Position numbers and translations under genes: made by a program
The notes under the pieces: model-generated
The model's database searches: none
What the model was told of the DNA's origin: nothing
What the model saw: the letters and a program-made list of their open reading frames with translations, nothing else
Shown: positions 24,992 to 33,249 of the stretch, piece after piece
How the letters are laid out: each line of letters begins with the position of its first letter
How positions within the stretch are numbered: the first letter of the stretch is position 1
Source: Candidatus Hydrothermales bacterium
GTDB taxonomy: Bacteria > Hydrothermota > Hydrothermia > Hydrothermales > JAJRUZ01
Assembly (NCBI GenBank): GCA_039630235.1
Contig: JBCNVI010000001.1
Span: forward strand, 130,543-171,192
Direction: 5' to 3'
Length of the DNA: 40,650 nt

Positions 24992-27253
24992 ATGGAAAAT
25001 AAGATTAAATCTTATCCAGAACCTCTGGTTACTGAAAATGCTAAAAAGATACTTGAAAAAAGGTACCTCCTAAGAAATGAAAAAGGAGAAGTGATAGAGA
25101 CTCCTAGAGAAATGTTTGAAAGAGTTGCGAAAGCTATAGCTGAAGTTGATAAGAACTATCCTTACTTTAGGGATAGAGTTGATGAAATAGAGGAAAAATT
25201 TTATTATATGATGTCACAGGGCTTTTTCTTACCAAACTCTCCTACACTTATGAATGCGGGTACTAAAATGGGTCAACTTTCAGCCTGTTTTGTACTTCCT
25301 GTTGATGATTCTATGGAAGGAATTTTTGAAGCATTAAAACATGCAGCACTAATTCATAAAACTGGTGGAGGTACCGGATTTTCCTTTTCTAGACTAAGAC
25401 CAAAAGGGGATGTCGTTAGATCCACAGGTCAAATTGCCTCTGGACCTGTTTCATTTATGAAGGTTTTTGATGCAGCAACAGAAGCCGTAAAACAAGGAGG
25501 AAGAAGAAGAGGAGCTAACATGGGAATTCTCCGTATTGACCATCCCGATATAGAGGAATTTATAACATGCAAGGATGACGTTACGAAAATAACTAACTTC
25601 AACATTTCTGTGGCTATAACAGAGAAGTTTATGAGGGCTCTAATAAGGGGAGAAAGTGAATTTAATTTAATAAATCCCCGAAATGGAGAGGTAGTAAAAA
25701 AGGTAAATCCTAGAGATTTATGGAAAAAAATAGTTTATCAAGCTTGGAAAAATGGGGAGCCAGGAATTATTTTTATAGATAGAATTAATGAGACTCACAC
25801 ACTTAGGGAAATGGGAGAGATAGAGGCAACAAATCCGTGTGGAGAAAAACCTCTTTTGCCATATGAATCTTGTAATCTTGGCTCAATTAACCTTGCTAAG
25901 TTCTATTTAGGAACACCCTGGTATCTTGAACATAAGAGACCCTCGAGGTGGGAGGAGGTAAAAGAAAGGATTGATTGGCAGGGCTTAAAGGAAATTGTTG
26001 ATCTTTCTGTTCATTTTCTTGATAATGTAATAGATGCTAATACTTATCCTTTACCAGAGATAGAGAGAGTTACAAAACTTACAAGAAAAATAGGTTTAGG
26101 AGTGATGGGATTTGCTGATCTTCTCTACTTACTTGGTATACCCTACTCATCTGAAGACGCGATAAAGGCGGGGCAAGAAATTATGAAATTCATTCAAGAA
26201 AATGCCCATAGAAGATCTTTAGAAATAGGTGAGATAAAGGGGCCTTTTCCAGCGATAGACAAAAGTGTTTTTAGAGGAACAAAAAGGAGAAATTCAGTAG
26301 TTACGACAATAGCACCTACTGGAACAATTTCAATGATTGTGGACACTTCTCCGGGGATTGAACCTAATTTTGCTCTTGTATATGTAAAAAACGTAATGGG
26401 TGGAGAGAGATTACTTTATGTAAACAAATACTTTCAACAAGCAGCGGAAGAATTGGGCTTTTATTCTGAAGAATTAATGGATACTCTATCAAAGTTTCCC
26501 ACTATCAAAAAATTTGAAGAGATTCCTCTTCATATAAGAGAAATATTTGAGGTTACTTTTGACATCTCACCAGAGCAACATGTTAAGATTCAAGCAGCTT
26601 TTCAAAAGTATGTTGAAGATGCGGTATCAAAGACAATTAACCTTCCAGAAGAAGCAAAACCAGAAGATGTGGAAAAGGTATATTTTTTTGCCTATGAACT
26701 AGGTTGCAAGGGGATAACAGTTTACAGGTGGGGTTCACGTCCAGGTCAAGTTTATGATACGGTAAAAAAAGAAGAGGAGAAAAAACCTAAAAAAATAAAA
26801 CCCAGACCAAGACCTAAGGTTGTATCTGGTAAAACATATAAAATAAAGTCAGAATTAGGGACAGTGTACATAACAATTAACGAAGATGAATTCGGACCTC
26901 ATGAAGTTTTTATTCAACTAGGAAAAAGCGGGAGTTCAGCAAATGCCCTAACTGAAGCTATAGGGAGACTGATTTCTCTTGCCCTTAGATCAGGTATTGA
27001 TCCAATTGAAGTAGTAGATCAGCTAAAGGGTATAAGGTCAATTCCCACCTGGGATGAGGGTGAAGTTATATTGTCTTGTCCTGATGGTATAGGTAAAATA
27101 CTTGAAAAACATATAAAAGGAGAACAGCTAGGAATTTTTCCGGAAGACAAAAAACAAAAAAGGATAGCATATGAGTTTGGTTCAAGAAATATTAACTTTA
27201 TAACAACAGGCGAGATTTGCTCCAGAATGTGGAAGTGCAATGATACTTGCTGA
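24992..27253 (+). CDS. nrdJ: Adenosylcobalamin-dependent ribonucleoside-diphosphate reductase (class II), tail frameshifted
   Basis: Makes deoxyribonucleotides with B12 as radical source. Conserved blocks are [23 protein letters not shown] with the active-site cysteine, [16 protein letters not shown], the [18 protein letters not shown] catalytic loop (N-x-C-x-E), and [21 protein letters not shown] long Lys/Pro linker (about 595-615) leads to a C-terminal domain. The frame as given ends [14 protein letters not shown], which is abnormal. Reading one base later after 27221 restores a typical cysteine-rich tail ending at 27299 (see the next entry). I start at the ATG at 24992, although a TTG at 24983 is in frame. 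The core of about 700 residues is complete. The nicotinate phosphoribosyltransferase gene follows closely. Confidence 0.93.
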   Translation: MENKIKSYPEPLVTENAKKILEKRYLLRNEKGEVIETPREMFERVAKAIAEVDKNYPYFRDRVDEIEEKFYYMMSQGFFLPNSPTLMNAGTKMGQLSACFVLPVDDSMEGIFEALKHAALIHKTGGGTGFSFSRLRPKGDVVRSTGQIASGPVSFMKVFDAATEAVKQGGRRRGANMGILRIDHPDIEEFITCKDDVTKITNFNISVAITEKFMRALIRGESEFNLINPRNGEVVKKVNPRDLWKKIVYQAWKNGEPGIIFIDRINETHTLREMGEIEATNPCGEKPLLPYESCNLGSINLAKFYLGTPWYLEHKRPSRWEEVKERIDWQGLKEIVDLSVHFLDNVIDANTYPLPEIERVTKLTRKIGLGVMGFADLLYLLGIPYSSEDAIKAGQEIMKFIQENAHRRSLEIGEIKGPFPAIDKSVFRGTKRRNSVVTTIAPTGTISMIVDTSPGIEPNFALVYVKNVMGGERLLYVNKYFQQAAEELGFYSEELMDTLSKFPTIKKFEEIPLHIREIFEVTFDISPEQHVKIQAAFQKYVEDAVSKTINLPEEAKPEDVEKVYFFAYELGCKGITVYRWGSRPGQVYDTVKKEEEKKPKKIKPRPRPKVVSGKTYKIKSELGTVYITINEDEFGPHEVFIQLGKSGSSANALTEAIGRLISLALRSGIDPIEVVDQLKGIRSIPTWDEGEVILSCPDGIGKILEKHIKGEQLGIFPEDKKQKRIAYEFGSRNINFITTGEICSRMWKCNDTC

Positions 27254-27299
27254 GAATTGTTTAACATGCCCACACTGTGGTTTTTCTAAGTGTGACTAA
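27221..27299 (+). other. Displaced C-terminal tail of nrdJ (single-base frameshift)
   Basis: If the T at 27221 is removed, GEIC continues as [25 protein letters not shown] and then TAA at 27297-27299. That is the normal zinc-ribbon-like, redox-cysteine tail of class II reductases (CxxC, CxxC, CxxxC). The observed frame loses it and stops at 27253. In this family the tail carries the cysteines that re-reduce the active site, so the lesion matters. A sequencing error is the simplest cause; +1 slippage is the alternative. Confidence 0.8.
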
Positions 27300-27314
27300 T
27301 TTTTTTTAAGATCT

Positions 27315-28520
27315 ATGAAAATGAAAGACAAATTTCCCTTTTTAGTCGCAAAGGAAGAGCTAATAAAAGAGGGTAAAACGACTGATATATACTTTGTTAG
27401 AACAAAAAAGATACTTGAGAAACGTGGGATTAAAAAAAGAGTATGGGCTGAATTTACTGTCTCATCTCCTCCTTATCCTTACTTTGCCTTTGCTGGGATA
27501 AGAGAAGTTTTAGAGCTTTTAGAGGGTAAAAAAGTAAATTTATGGGCTCTTAGAGAAGGTGAAATTGTGCCCTCATCTGATATAAATGGAGTTTTAATAC
27601 CGGTAATGGCTATAGAGGGCAAATATGTCGAATTTTGTGAATATGAAACTCCGATACTTGGTTTTATATGTCATGCTTCTGGTATACTCTCTAAGGCAAT
27701 TAGGATAAGAAAGGCTGCGAAAGAAAATATCGTTCTTTCCTTTGGAATAAGGAGGATGCATCCTGCTTTAGCACCCTTTATAGATTTTTACGCTTATATG
27801 GGTGGTTGTGATGGAGTTTCTTCCTTAGTGGGGGCTGAGGTGATAGGAGAAAGTCCAAGAGGCACAATGCCGCATTCTCTTATTATCCTGATGGGCGAAA
27901 AGGAGGCTTGGAAAGCTTTTGATGAGGATATGCCACCTGATGTTCCGAGAATAGCTCTTATAGATACTTATGGCGATGAAAAGGTCCAGGCAATTAAAGC
28001 TTGTGAGGCTATTTCAGATTTAGCTGGAGTTAGGCTTGATACTCCTTCATCTCGAAGGGGTGATATGGCAAGGATAATTAGGGAAATAAAGTGGGAGTTA
28101 AAAATTAGGGGTAAAGAGCGTGTTAAAGTTTTTATTTCTGGGGGGCTGGATGAGTATGAGATAAAAAAGCTAGTGGAGGTGGGGGCTGATGGTTTTGGAG
28201 TTGGTACGTCTTTATCTAATGCAATAGTGATAGATTATGCGATGGACATAACAGAGGTTGAGGGAAAGCCCTGTGCAAAAAAGGGGAAGTTTGGTGGAAA
28301 AAAGAAGCCTTTTATATGTGAGAGGGATAGAACAATAATCGTAGAGGAGTTTAATAAAGACTCTGTATTGTGTCCTAAATGTGGTAAAGAAATGAATTCT
28401 GCTTTTATAAAATATATGGAAGACGGAAATATAGTGTATGAATTTGAAAATGTAAGCGAAGTAAGAAAGAGAATTATTGAAAAGCTGAAAAATTTTACGC
28501 TGGAGGATTTTAATATTTAG
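27315..28520 (+). CDS. Nicotinate phosphoribosyltransferase, archaeal type with C-terminal zinc knuckle
   Basis: Converts nicotinate and PRPP to nicotinate mononucleotide in the Preiss-Handler NAD salvage route. The 401 residues match the shorter archaeal/thermophile enzyme. FPFLVAKEELIKEGKTTDIYF opens the N-terminal domain. YFAFAGIREVLELL and YETPILGFICHASG follow, with FGIRRMHPALAPFIDF for the catalytic region. LDTPSSRRGDMARI and SGGLDEYEIKKL with GVGTSLSN form the phosphate-binding part of the barrel. Cysteines near the end (PCAKKG, ICERD, LCPKCGKEM) suggest a zinc site. It pairs logically with the nicotinamidase-like gene at 1572. A degraded partial copy of this gene lies at 31815-32100. 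It begins 15 bases after the true nrdJ stop. Confidence 0.9.
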   Translation: MKMKDKFPFLVAKEELIKEGKTTDIYFVRTKKILEKRGIKKRVWAEFTVSSPPYPYFAFAGIREVLELLEGKKVNLWALREGEIVPSSDINGVLIPVMAIEGKYVEFCEYETPILGFICHASGILSKAIRIRKAAKENIVLSFGIRRMHPALAPFIDFYAYMGGCDGVSSLVGAEVIGESPRGTMPHSLIILMGEKEAWKAFDEDMPPDVPRIALIDTYGDEKVQAIKACEAISDLAGVRLDTPSSRRGDMARIIREIKWELKIRGKERVKVFISGGLDEYEIKKLVEVGADGFGVGTSLSNAIVIDYAMDITEVEGKPCAKKGKFGGKKKPFICERDRTIIVEEFNKDSVLCPKCGKEMNSAFIKYMEDGNIVYEFENVSEVRKRIIEKLKNFTLEDFNI

Positions 28521-28988
28521 AAGTGTCTAAAAATTTTTAATAGTCGATTATTGCCTGTAAATATAAAGTAAAAGTAATTCTTTTTGAAGTGCCTGGCTTT
28601 TAATTCAAATTTGTGTAAGCTGTGTTCTTTTCGACTTAATTTATTTAAAAACCTATAGACTTTTTAGTTTCTGAAAGACTCTTTATAAACCCTCATTCCT
28701 CTATATCATCTGAAGATCAAGGAAAACTCTTTGTGTGTAGGAAATTAAAGAAAATGTTCGACGAGGGAAGAATTTATAAAAAGAGGGAACAATTAGACTT
28801 TTAACTGTTAGAAAGGCTGCGTGCCAATTTGAGTTTGAAACTAAAGGCAAGAAAAATTTTAAAAATTATATAAAAACTAACTGAGTTACTTTCTTTTTAA
28901 ATTTCTAATAATTATCGGAGTGAATAAATAAATAAATAATTTATGCTTTCCGAGACTAAAAGAGGTTGTGTTTATGTCGGAGATCACT
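28521..28988. other. Gene-free stretch, possible relic
   Basis: No intact gene, RNA or terminator is seen. A plus-strand open stretch around 28705-28803 reads SEDQGKLFVCRKLKKMFDEG and then EGRIYKKREQ before a stop. After that stop the same frame continues as LLERLRANLSLKLKARKIL. It has no start signal and no recognised family, so a decayed gene is possible. Several TAAATAAATAAA-type short repeats occur near 28922-28940. Confidence 0.4.
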
Positions 28989-29501
28989 TTAACTTGTAAA
29001 AGAAAAACCGGAAGGGGTATCAAGACTTATTGAAAAATAGTCAGAAGGAAAATGTTCTAGACTGAAACCAAGAAAGTATTGTAATTCCAGAAGAAGAGGA
29101 GTATGGCTTATCTCTCCAGGTAGTGATTCAATTATAAAATTACTTTCATCCTTTGAATAAACATTCATTTTTTCATGTTCAAGATATCTAAGAGTTCCCT
29201 GAATTTGAATAAAACTATCTATCTCAGCTTATCCATTTTGAATAGGACAAAAAATAGAAGCTAATAAGAGATTCAAAGACGGCTTTTTAGAAATCCCGAG
29301 TCTTGTAGTTACAAAGTCTGGAATACGACAAAGATAAGTGCCTCCATAAAAGCTAAGAAACCCTACTCTATCCTCATCCCGGAAGGAGCTCCATAAGTCT
29401 TTAGCAAAGAGTATAAAGGTGATATATAGAATTACTAATGAGACTTTTTCATTTAGAATCCCTTGCTTTAAGGAGTATAATAAGCGGAAGCATGAAATGG
29501 A
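28989..29501 (-). pseudogene. Relic of an unidentified protein gene (one in-frame stop, no start)
   Basis: One minus-strand frame stays open for about 170 codons except for a single TAA at 29229-29231. In AT-rich DNA that is very unlikely by chance. The upstream part reads VSLVILYITFILFAKDLW, DEDRVGFLSFYGGTYLCR and IPDFVTTRLGISKKPS. After the stop it reads AEIDSFIQIQGTLRYLEHEK, FIIESLPGEISHTPLLLELQ and SLDTPSGFSFTS, ending at TAA 28989-28991. There is no ATG, GTG or TTG with a Shine-Dalgarno at the upstream end. I do not recognise the family. It lies downstream of, and in the same direction as, the thioredoxin-like gene. Confidence 0.6.
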
Positions 29502-29554
29502 TTAGTAGCTTAGCATAAAAATTATGATTTAGACAATTTTTGGAGACAATAGGT

Positions 29555-30748
29555 TTATTTCAATAGAGTTCTTAATTTTTCTTCTATTTTTTCACCTGTA
29601 CCCTTTGCGTATCCCATCTGTTTAAATATAATTCTTCCATTTCTATCAATTATTAAATGAGTTGGAAGGCCAAAGATATTCAATTCTTTGTGAAGGTAAG
29701 TATCATTAATTGCTATAGTATATTTAAAATCTTTCTTTTTCAGGAAATTTTCTACTGTTTTTTTGCCTTCCCGTGTAACTGCAATAAATATTACTTTTTC
29801 ATTATTTTTGAACTTTTCAACAAGTTCGTTAAGTTCAGGGATTTCTTCCCTACATGGTGCGCATCCTGTACTCCAAAAATTTAAAACTATTATTTTATCC
29901 CTGTTTTCTCTATATTTGAAAACACTTCCATCAAGTAAAGTTAGTTCAAAATCTGATACCTTCCCTACTTTTTTAAAGACTTTTTCTTTAAGTTTTTTTA
30001 TTTCTTTTTCATAACTTTTCCCACAAATTTTTTTTAAAGTATCTATCTGAGTAGAATCACCGTGATAAAACACTGAGTAAGCGTAGGCAAGCTTTGATCT
30101 TTCGAGCATGCCTTTTTTATACATAACTCTGGCATAGTGATTTAAAATCCAGGGGTCAACTTGTGTAAAATCTTTATTCTCAACTATTTCTTTTATATAA
30201 GAATAAGAAGAATCAATATTATTCTTGTCAAAATAAAAAGAGGAGAGCCTAAAGTATACGCTTTCTTTCAATTTTTCAATATATTCCTCGATATAATTTT
30301 TAAATATTTTGTAAAAATCTTTATGATTAACAAAAGGTAAGGCATAAAAGGCGAATGATTTTCTAATATAACAGGGATCATCTGCGAGTTTCTTTGCTTT
30401 ATATATCCACGAATATAGAGATTTATAATCTTTTTCTTTTAAATGCGATTCTGTCATACTTACGTAAGAAATAATTCCCTCTAAGTCTTCAAACTTTTCT
30501 TTTTCTCTTTCTTTAATCCATATGATAAGACTTTCAGGCTGAAAATTAGGAGATAGAAATTTTTGTCTTGAAAAAGTTCTGAAATTTGGTATTAACGGAT
30601 CAAGCTTTTTATCTTTTATATATGAAAAAAGCCCCTTCCTATCATCTCTTGAAAGATAATAATTTATTTTAATTGCGATTTTATATTTATTTTCATCGAG
30701 CTTCTCAGCGTTTTTTAAGATTTCTTTCGTTAAAATTGTATCCTTCAA
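29555..30748 (-). CDS. TlpA/ResA-like thioredoxin protein, C-terminal part of a split gene
   Basis: A 397-residue frame whose last 140 residues form a thioredoxin-fold domain of the TlpA/ResA type: FELTLLDGSVFKY, IVLNFWSTGCAPCREEIPEL with the redox pair C296/C299, FIAVTREGKKTVENFLKKK, and FGLPTHLIIDRNG with the cis-proline. The first 250 residues are alpha-helical with repeat-like character. The frame runs upstream without a stop past the nominal ATG to about 30843, and there it meets the end of the N-terminal fragment (30832-31323) at an A9 run. The two together make one exported protein of about 590 residues that would act on disulfides outside the cytoplasm. Confidence 0.8.
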   Translation of the reverse strand: MKDTILTKEILKNAEKLDENKYKIAIKINYYLSRDDRKGLFSYIKDKKLDPLIPNFRTFSRQKFLSPNFQPESLIIWIKEREKEKFEDLEGIISYVSMTESHLKEKDYKSLYSWIYKAKKLADDPCYIRKSFAFYALPFVNHKDFYKIFKNYIEEYIEKLKESVYFRLSSFYFDKNNIDSSYSYIKEIVENKDFTQVDPWILNHYARVMYKKGMLERSKLAYAYSVFYHGDSTQIDTLKKICGKSYEKEIKKLKEKVFKKVGKVSDFELTLLDGSVFKYRENRDKIIVLNFWSTGCAPCREEIPELNELVEKFKNNEKVIFIAVTREGKKTVENFLKKKDFKYTIAINDTYLHKELNIFGLPTHLIIDRNGRIIFKQMGYAKGTGEKIEEKLRTLLK

Positions 30749-30831
30749 AACCCAATAACTTGTAAGGTATGCGGCATGTAAAAAAGAAGGATTATTTTTT
30801 TCCTTTTCAAGTTTATTTATTATTTCATTTT

Positions 30832-31323
30832 TTATATCTTCAGTTTTTTTTTGCCGAGCTTTAGGGCAAACTCATAGAAATTATCCATGAAATCATAATG
30901 ATTTTCATAGTATCTCCTTTCTTTTAGCCAAAGGGACTCAAATTTTTGAAAGTTTGGAAAAAGTGATTTCTCATAAAAATAGAAAAGGGCAAGTAAAGAA
31001 AATGCGTGTGGCAATGGTTTATTTTCCCTATAATAGATCATGTAAAAGCTTGTGTCCATTATAAACTTACCTTTTTTATCCTCAAAGAAAAATATAATGA
31101 GAGAGGTGTTTTTATCGGAGGAGGTTAGGGAAATCTTATTTACATTGTCAATTTTTTCGACATGTGGAATAAGTTTATAGGGATCACCGCCTGAAATTTC
31201 AATCCACCAGAAATAGCCCGAAAATCTTTTTGATAAATTTATTGTAATTTTATCCTCCGGAGCTGGATCCTTGGGCTCTATTTGTAAATTTAAACTGAAA
31301 ATTAAAAATATTAAGAAGTTCAT
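30832..31323 (-). CDS. N-terminal fragment of the TlpA-like protein gene
   Basis: About 163 residues starting at the ATG at 31323 (MNFLIFLIFSLNLQIEPK, a clear signal peptide). A small beta domain follows (DKITINLSKRFSGYFWWIEI, TSLIIFFFEDKKGKF), then helices (HAFSLLALFYFYEKSLF). The frame stops just after GKKKLKI. Adding one A to the A9 run gives GKKKTEDIKNEI and joins the downstream thioredoxin-like frame. A TAATAAT box ends six bases before the ATG, again consistent with a leaderless message. A TTG 12 codons upstream is an alternative start but would break the signal peptide. By itself the fragment has no recognised enzymatic domain. Confidence 0.72.
   Translation of the reverse strand: MNFLIFLIFSLNLQIEPKDPAPEDKITINLSKRFSGYFWWIEISGGDPYKLIPHVEKIDNVNKISLTSSDKNTSLIIFFFEDKKGKFIMDTSFYMIYYRENKPLPHAFSLLALFYFYEKSLFPNFQKFESLWLKERRYYENHYDFMDNFYEFALKLGKKKLKI
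30844..30852 (-). other. A9 run at the frame break of the TlpA-like gene
   Basis: The coding strand has nine consecutive A residues between GGC and CTG. Nine leaves the gene out of frame; ten would fuse 31323-30832 to 30843-29555 into one open frame. It could be a sequencing error, a true mutation, or a transcriptional slippage site, for which runs of about nine A are known to suffice. Confidence 0.6.
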
Positions 31324-31329
31324 GCAGAC

Positions 31330-31336
31330 ATTATTA
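31330..31336 (-). promoter_or_regulatory. -10-like box (TAATAAT) of the TlpA-like gene
   Basis: Minus strand TAATAAT ends six bases before the ATG at 31323, the same spacing as in the other short-leader genes of this window. It matches TATAAT less well. Confidence 0.4.
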
Positions 31337-31499
31337 GATAAAAATAAGGAAACTTTCAAATAAACGAATCAGCTCATCAAAAATCTAGCCGAAGATATTC
31401 ATGAGCAAATAAATAAATTAATTAGGGAATTATACATTCTGCCTCTTTCATTACTTCCCGCTATTCCTATTCTCTATCCACCTTTGATTACAGTTAATT

Positions 31500-31813
31500 T
31501 CAATAAAATTTTTTTCTGCAGTTGCACAAGCAGGCAAGCATATCTCCCTCTCCGAATGTTATAACCCACTTCCCAGTGCTAACTTCATTCAAATTCCTCG
31601 GCCCATAATCAGAACCAATATAATAATCGAAAGGCGGTAAAAACTCTGAGAAAAAAGAAAGGTCATTAGACAAAAATTAATGAAAATTATTTTATTCATT
31701 TCTAAAAGTAAAGTTGAGAGATCATCTGAAAACTCATCAAGATAAAGATAACGATGTTTTCCCCTTATCCATTTCCTATTTCCAGGATCAGCGCATATTT
31801 CTTCCTCACCCTC
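31500..31813 (-). pseudogene. Relic of a secreted protein, M23-peptidase-like start
   Basis: A minus-strand frame opens at the edge of the nicotinate phosphoribosyltransferase relic (31813) with ICADPGNRKWIRGKHRYLYL. It runs in the same frame through an ATG at 31699 with a signal-peptide sequence (MNKIIFINFCLMTFLF). Adding one T to a T6 run near 31650 continues it as SEFLPPFDYYIGSDYGPRNL and EVSTGKWVITFGEGD. The DYYIGSDYGPR pattern resembles the entrance of M23 metalloendopeptidase domains (SxYGxR). Another shift yields ACATAEKNFIEINCNQRW. No catalytic HxxxD or HxH motif survives, so this is a truncated, multiply shifted gene. The family assignment is tentative. Confidence 0.5.
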
Positions 31814-31814
31814 T

Positions 31815-32100
31815 TTTGCCTTTGCTGGGATAGAGGTAAAAAAGCTAGTGGAGGTGGGGGCTGATGGTTTTTGGGTTGGGTACGTCTTTATCTAATGCGA
31901 AGGTGATAGATAATGCGATGGATATAACAGAGGTTGAGGGAAAGCTTTGGTGTCCTAAATATGGGAAAGAAATGATTTTTGCTTTTATAAAATATATTGT
32001 AAGGTGGAAATATAGTAATGTGTTTAAAAATGTAAGTGAGGTAAGAAAAAGAGTTATGGATAACTTGAAAAAATTTACACTACAGGATTTTAACATTTGA
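31815..32100 (+). pseudogene. Internally deleted copy of the nicotinate phosphoribosyltransferase gene
   Basis: Bases 31837-31871 are identical to 28162-28196 inside the intact gene, and similarity continues to the stop (TGA at 32098-32100). The 5' end (31815-31832) matches bases 27483-27500 near the gene's N-terminus, so about 640 bases of the middle are missing. The junction lies at TAAAAAAG, which occurs at both donor positions. A second deletion of about 100 bases removes the first cysteine cluster. Frame changes add to the damage (WVGYVFI-type reading after a TTTTT run). It is a segmental duplicate of a gene 3.6 kb away that has since decayed. Confidence 0.85.
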
Positions 32101-32119
32101 AGAAAATGTTCAGGAGTTT

Positions 32120-32316
32120 TTAGTTATAAATCTTTAGAACTTTAAATCTATTTCTTATTCCGTTAACTTCGACATCTATGAAATAAACGCCTCTTTTAAG
32201 ATTATTGATTTTTAATTTATGAGTACCCGAGTTTAGGTTTTTATTTATGGTTCTTATCTTTTTTCCGGAAACATCGTAAATATCCAAAGAGACTTTTGAT
32301 TTTTGCTCAGAGTTAA
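32120..32316 (-). CDS. C-terminal sorting tail (Por/type IX-like) of the giant protein
   Basis: About 65 residues in a separate frame, ending at TAA 32120-32122: SLDIYDVSGKKIRTINKNL, NSGTHKLKINNLKRGVYFID, VEVNGIRNRFKVLKI. This is the canonical layout of the Por secretion C-terminal domain (IYDxxGK.. then L..G.H, then L..GVYF). The M14 peptidase ends in the same pattern. It implies export by a type IX-like pathway and surface anchoring. The frame is separated from the beta-helix by a single missing base near 32317. Confidence 0.75.
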
Positions 32317-33069
32317 TTCTATTTCTATATATCTAAAGGCAACATTATTTATTTTAACTAAATCAACTGTCTTTTCCTTTTCTATTTGTTCTACTTGAAT
32401 ACCTGATGAAACTTTTATATTTGGTATCCAGATTGGTTCAAAATTTACTATTCCCTTTGAGGTATCATCAAAAAAGTCATAAATTAAAAGTGATATTGAG
32501 TCTTTATTTAATGTACCCCACCAGTTCATGTAGGCTTCTAAATCAAATCTTGTATTATTGTAGAGGTTATAATGCAAATTATGACATATATAACTATAAC
32601 CATTCCTTAGGTCCGGTTTAGAGTTTTCATCCACATATATTCCTATTTTGTTGTTTACTATGTAAGATCTACAAATATCTATTTCAGATGTTCCTCTATA
32701 TACAACATCTACTTCACTACTTGCTACCCTCGTTTCTTTTATATATCCATTACCCTTTAAAAGATAGATACCTGTATCACATAGAGAAACATCTGAGTTC
32801 TCAATTATTAATTCTTTACCTTTAAAGTATATGCCGTAGTTTGAATTTCTAATCCGTAAATTTTTCAATTTAAATTTACTACTTTCTAGAAATTCTATAC
32901 CTCTATGGGAGAAATTTATTTCCAGATTTTTGTAAATGTGAGGAGGTTTTTCAGATATTGTGCTTTCCCCATCTTTTCTAAACTCTTCAAATTGATTTCT
33001 CCTATCCGCTTCAACTATTAATCCATAAAAGTCACCCTTTTCTTTTATGTATCCATCCGAGGTAATCAA
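32254..33069 (-). CDS. Giant surface protein, second beta-helix segment
   Basis: 271 residues from an internal ATT/ATG-type position. The frame is open upstream to about 33175 (GGTRIRFIKRFDALKTGKVD, SELRISGKLIYKKLL). Coils: NLEINFSHRGIEFLESSKFK, LKNLRIRNSNYGIYFKGKEL, IIENSDVSLCDTGIYLLKGN, SYIVNNKIGIYVDENSKPD, then YMNWWGTLNKDSISLLIYDF, the closing MNWWG(T/S) turn typical of such helices. The end (YIEIELTLSKNQ onward) is out of frame. One extra A near 32317 gives IEINSEQKSKVSLDIYDVSG and enters the sorting tail. Confidence 0.65.
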   Translation of the reverse strand: MITSDGYIKEKGDFYGLIVEADRRNQFEEFRKDGESTISEKPPHIYKNLEINFSHRGIEFLESSKFKLKNLRIRNSNYGIYFKGKELIIENSDVSLCDTGIYLLKGNGYIKETRVASSEVDVVYRGTSEIDICRSYIVNNKIGIYVDENSKPDLRNGYSYICHNLHYNLYNNTRFDLEAYMNWWGTLNKDSISLLIYDFFDDTSKGIVNFEPIWIPNIKVSSGIQVEQIEKEKTVDLVKINNVAFRYIEIELTLSKNQKSLWIFTMFPEKR

Positions 33070-33249
33070 AAGTTTTTTGTATATGAGCTTTCCGGAAATT
33101 CTTAACTCAGATAAACTATCTACTTTTCCAGTTTTTAAAGCATCAAATCTTTTTATAAATCTTATTCGTGTTCCCCCCTAATTTCAAGATGAGCATTTTT
33201 AGTAATAGTTAGATCTCCACCAATGCTTACTATGTCCTCCCATATTGTC

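Noticed and set aside
27254-27300. Separate small zinc-ribbon gene after nrdJ
   Set aside because: The stretch has no own start or Shine-Dalgarno and reads as the missing nrdJ tail once one base is removed.
28900-28945. CRISPR or tandem repeat array
   Set aside because: Only a few AAAT-type units near 28922-28940; no regularly spaced repeats or spacers anywhere in the window.
31864-32100. New 78-residue plus-strand gene
   Set aside because: It is the decayed copy of the nicotinate phosphoribosyltransferase C-terminus, with deletions relative to the intact gene.
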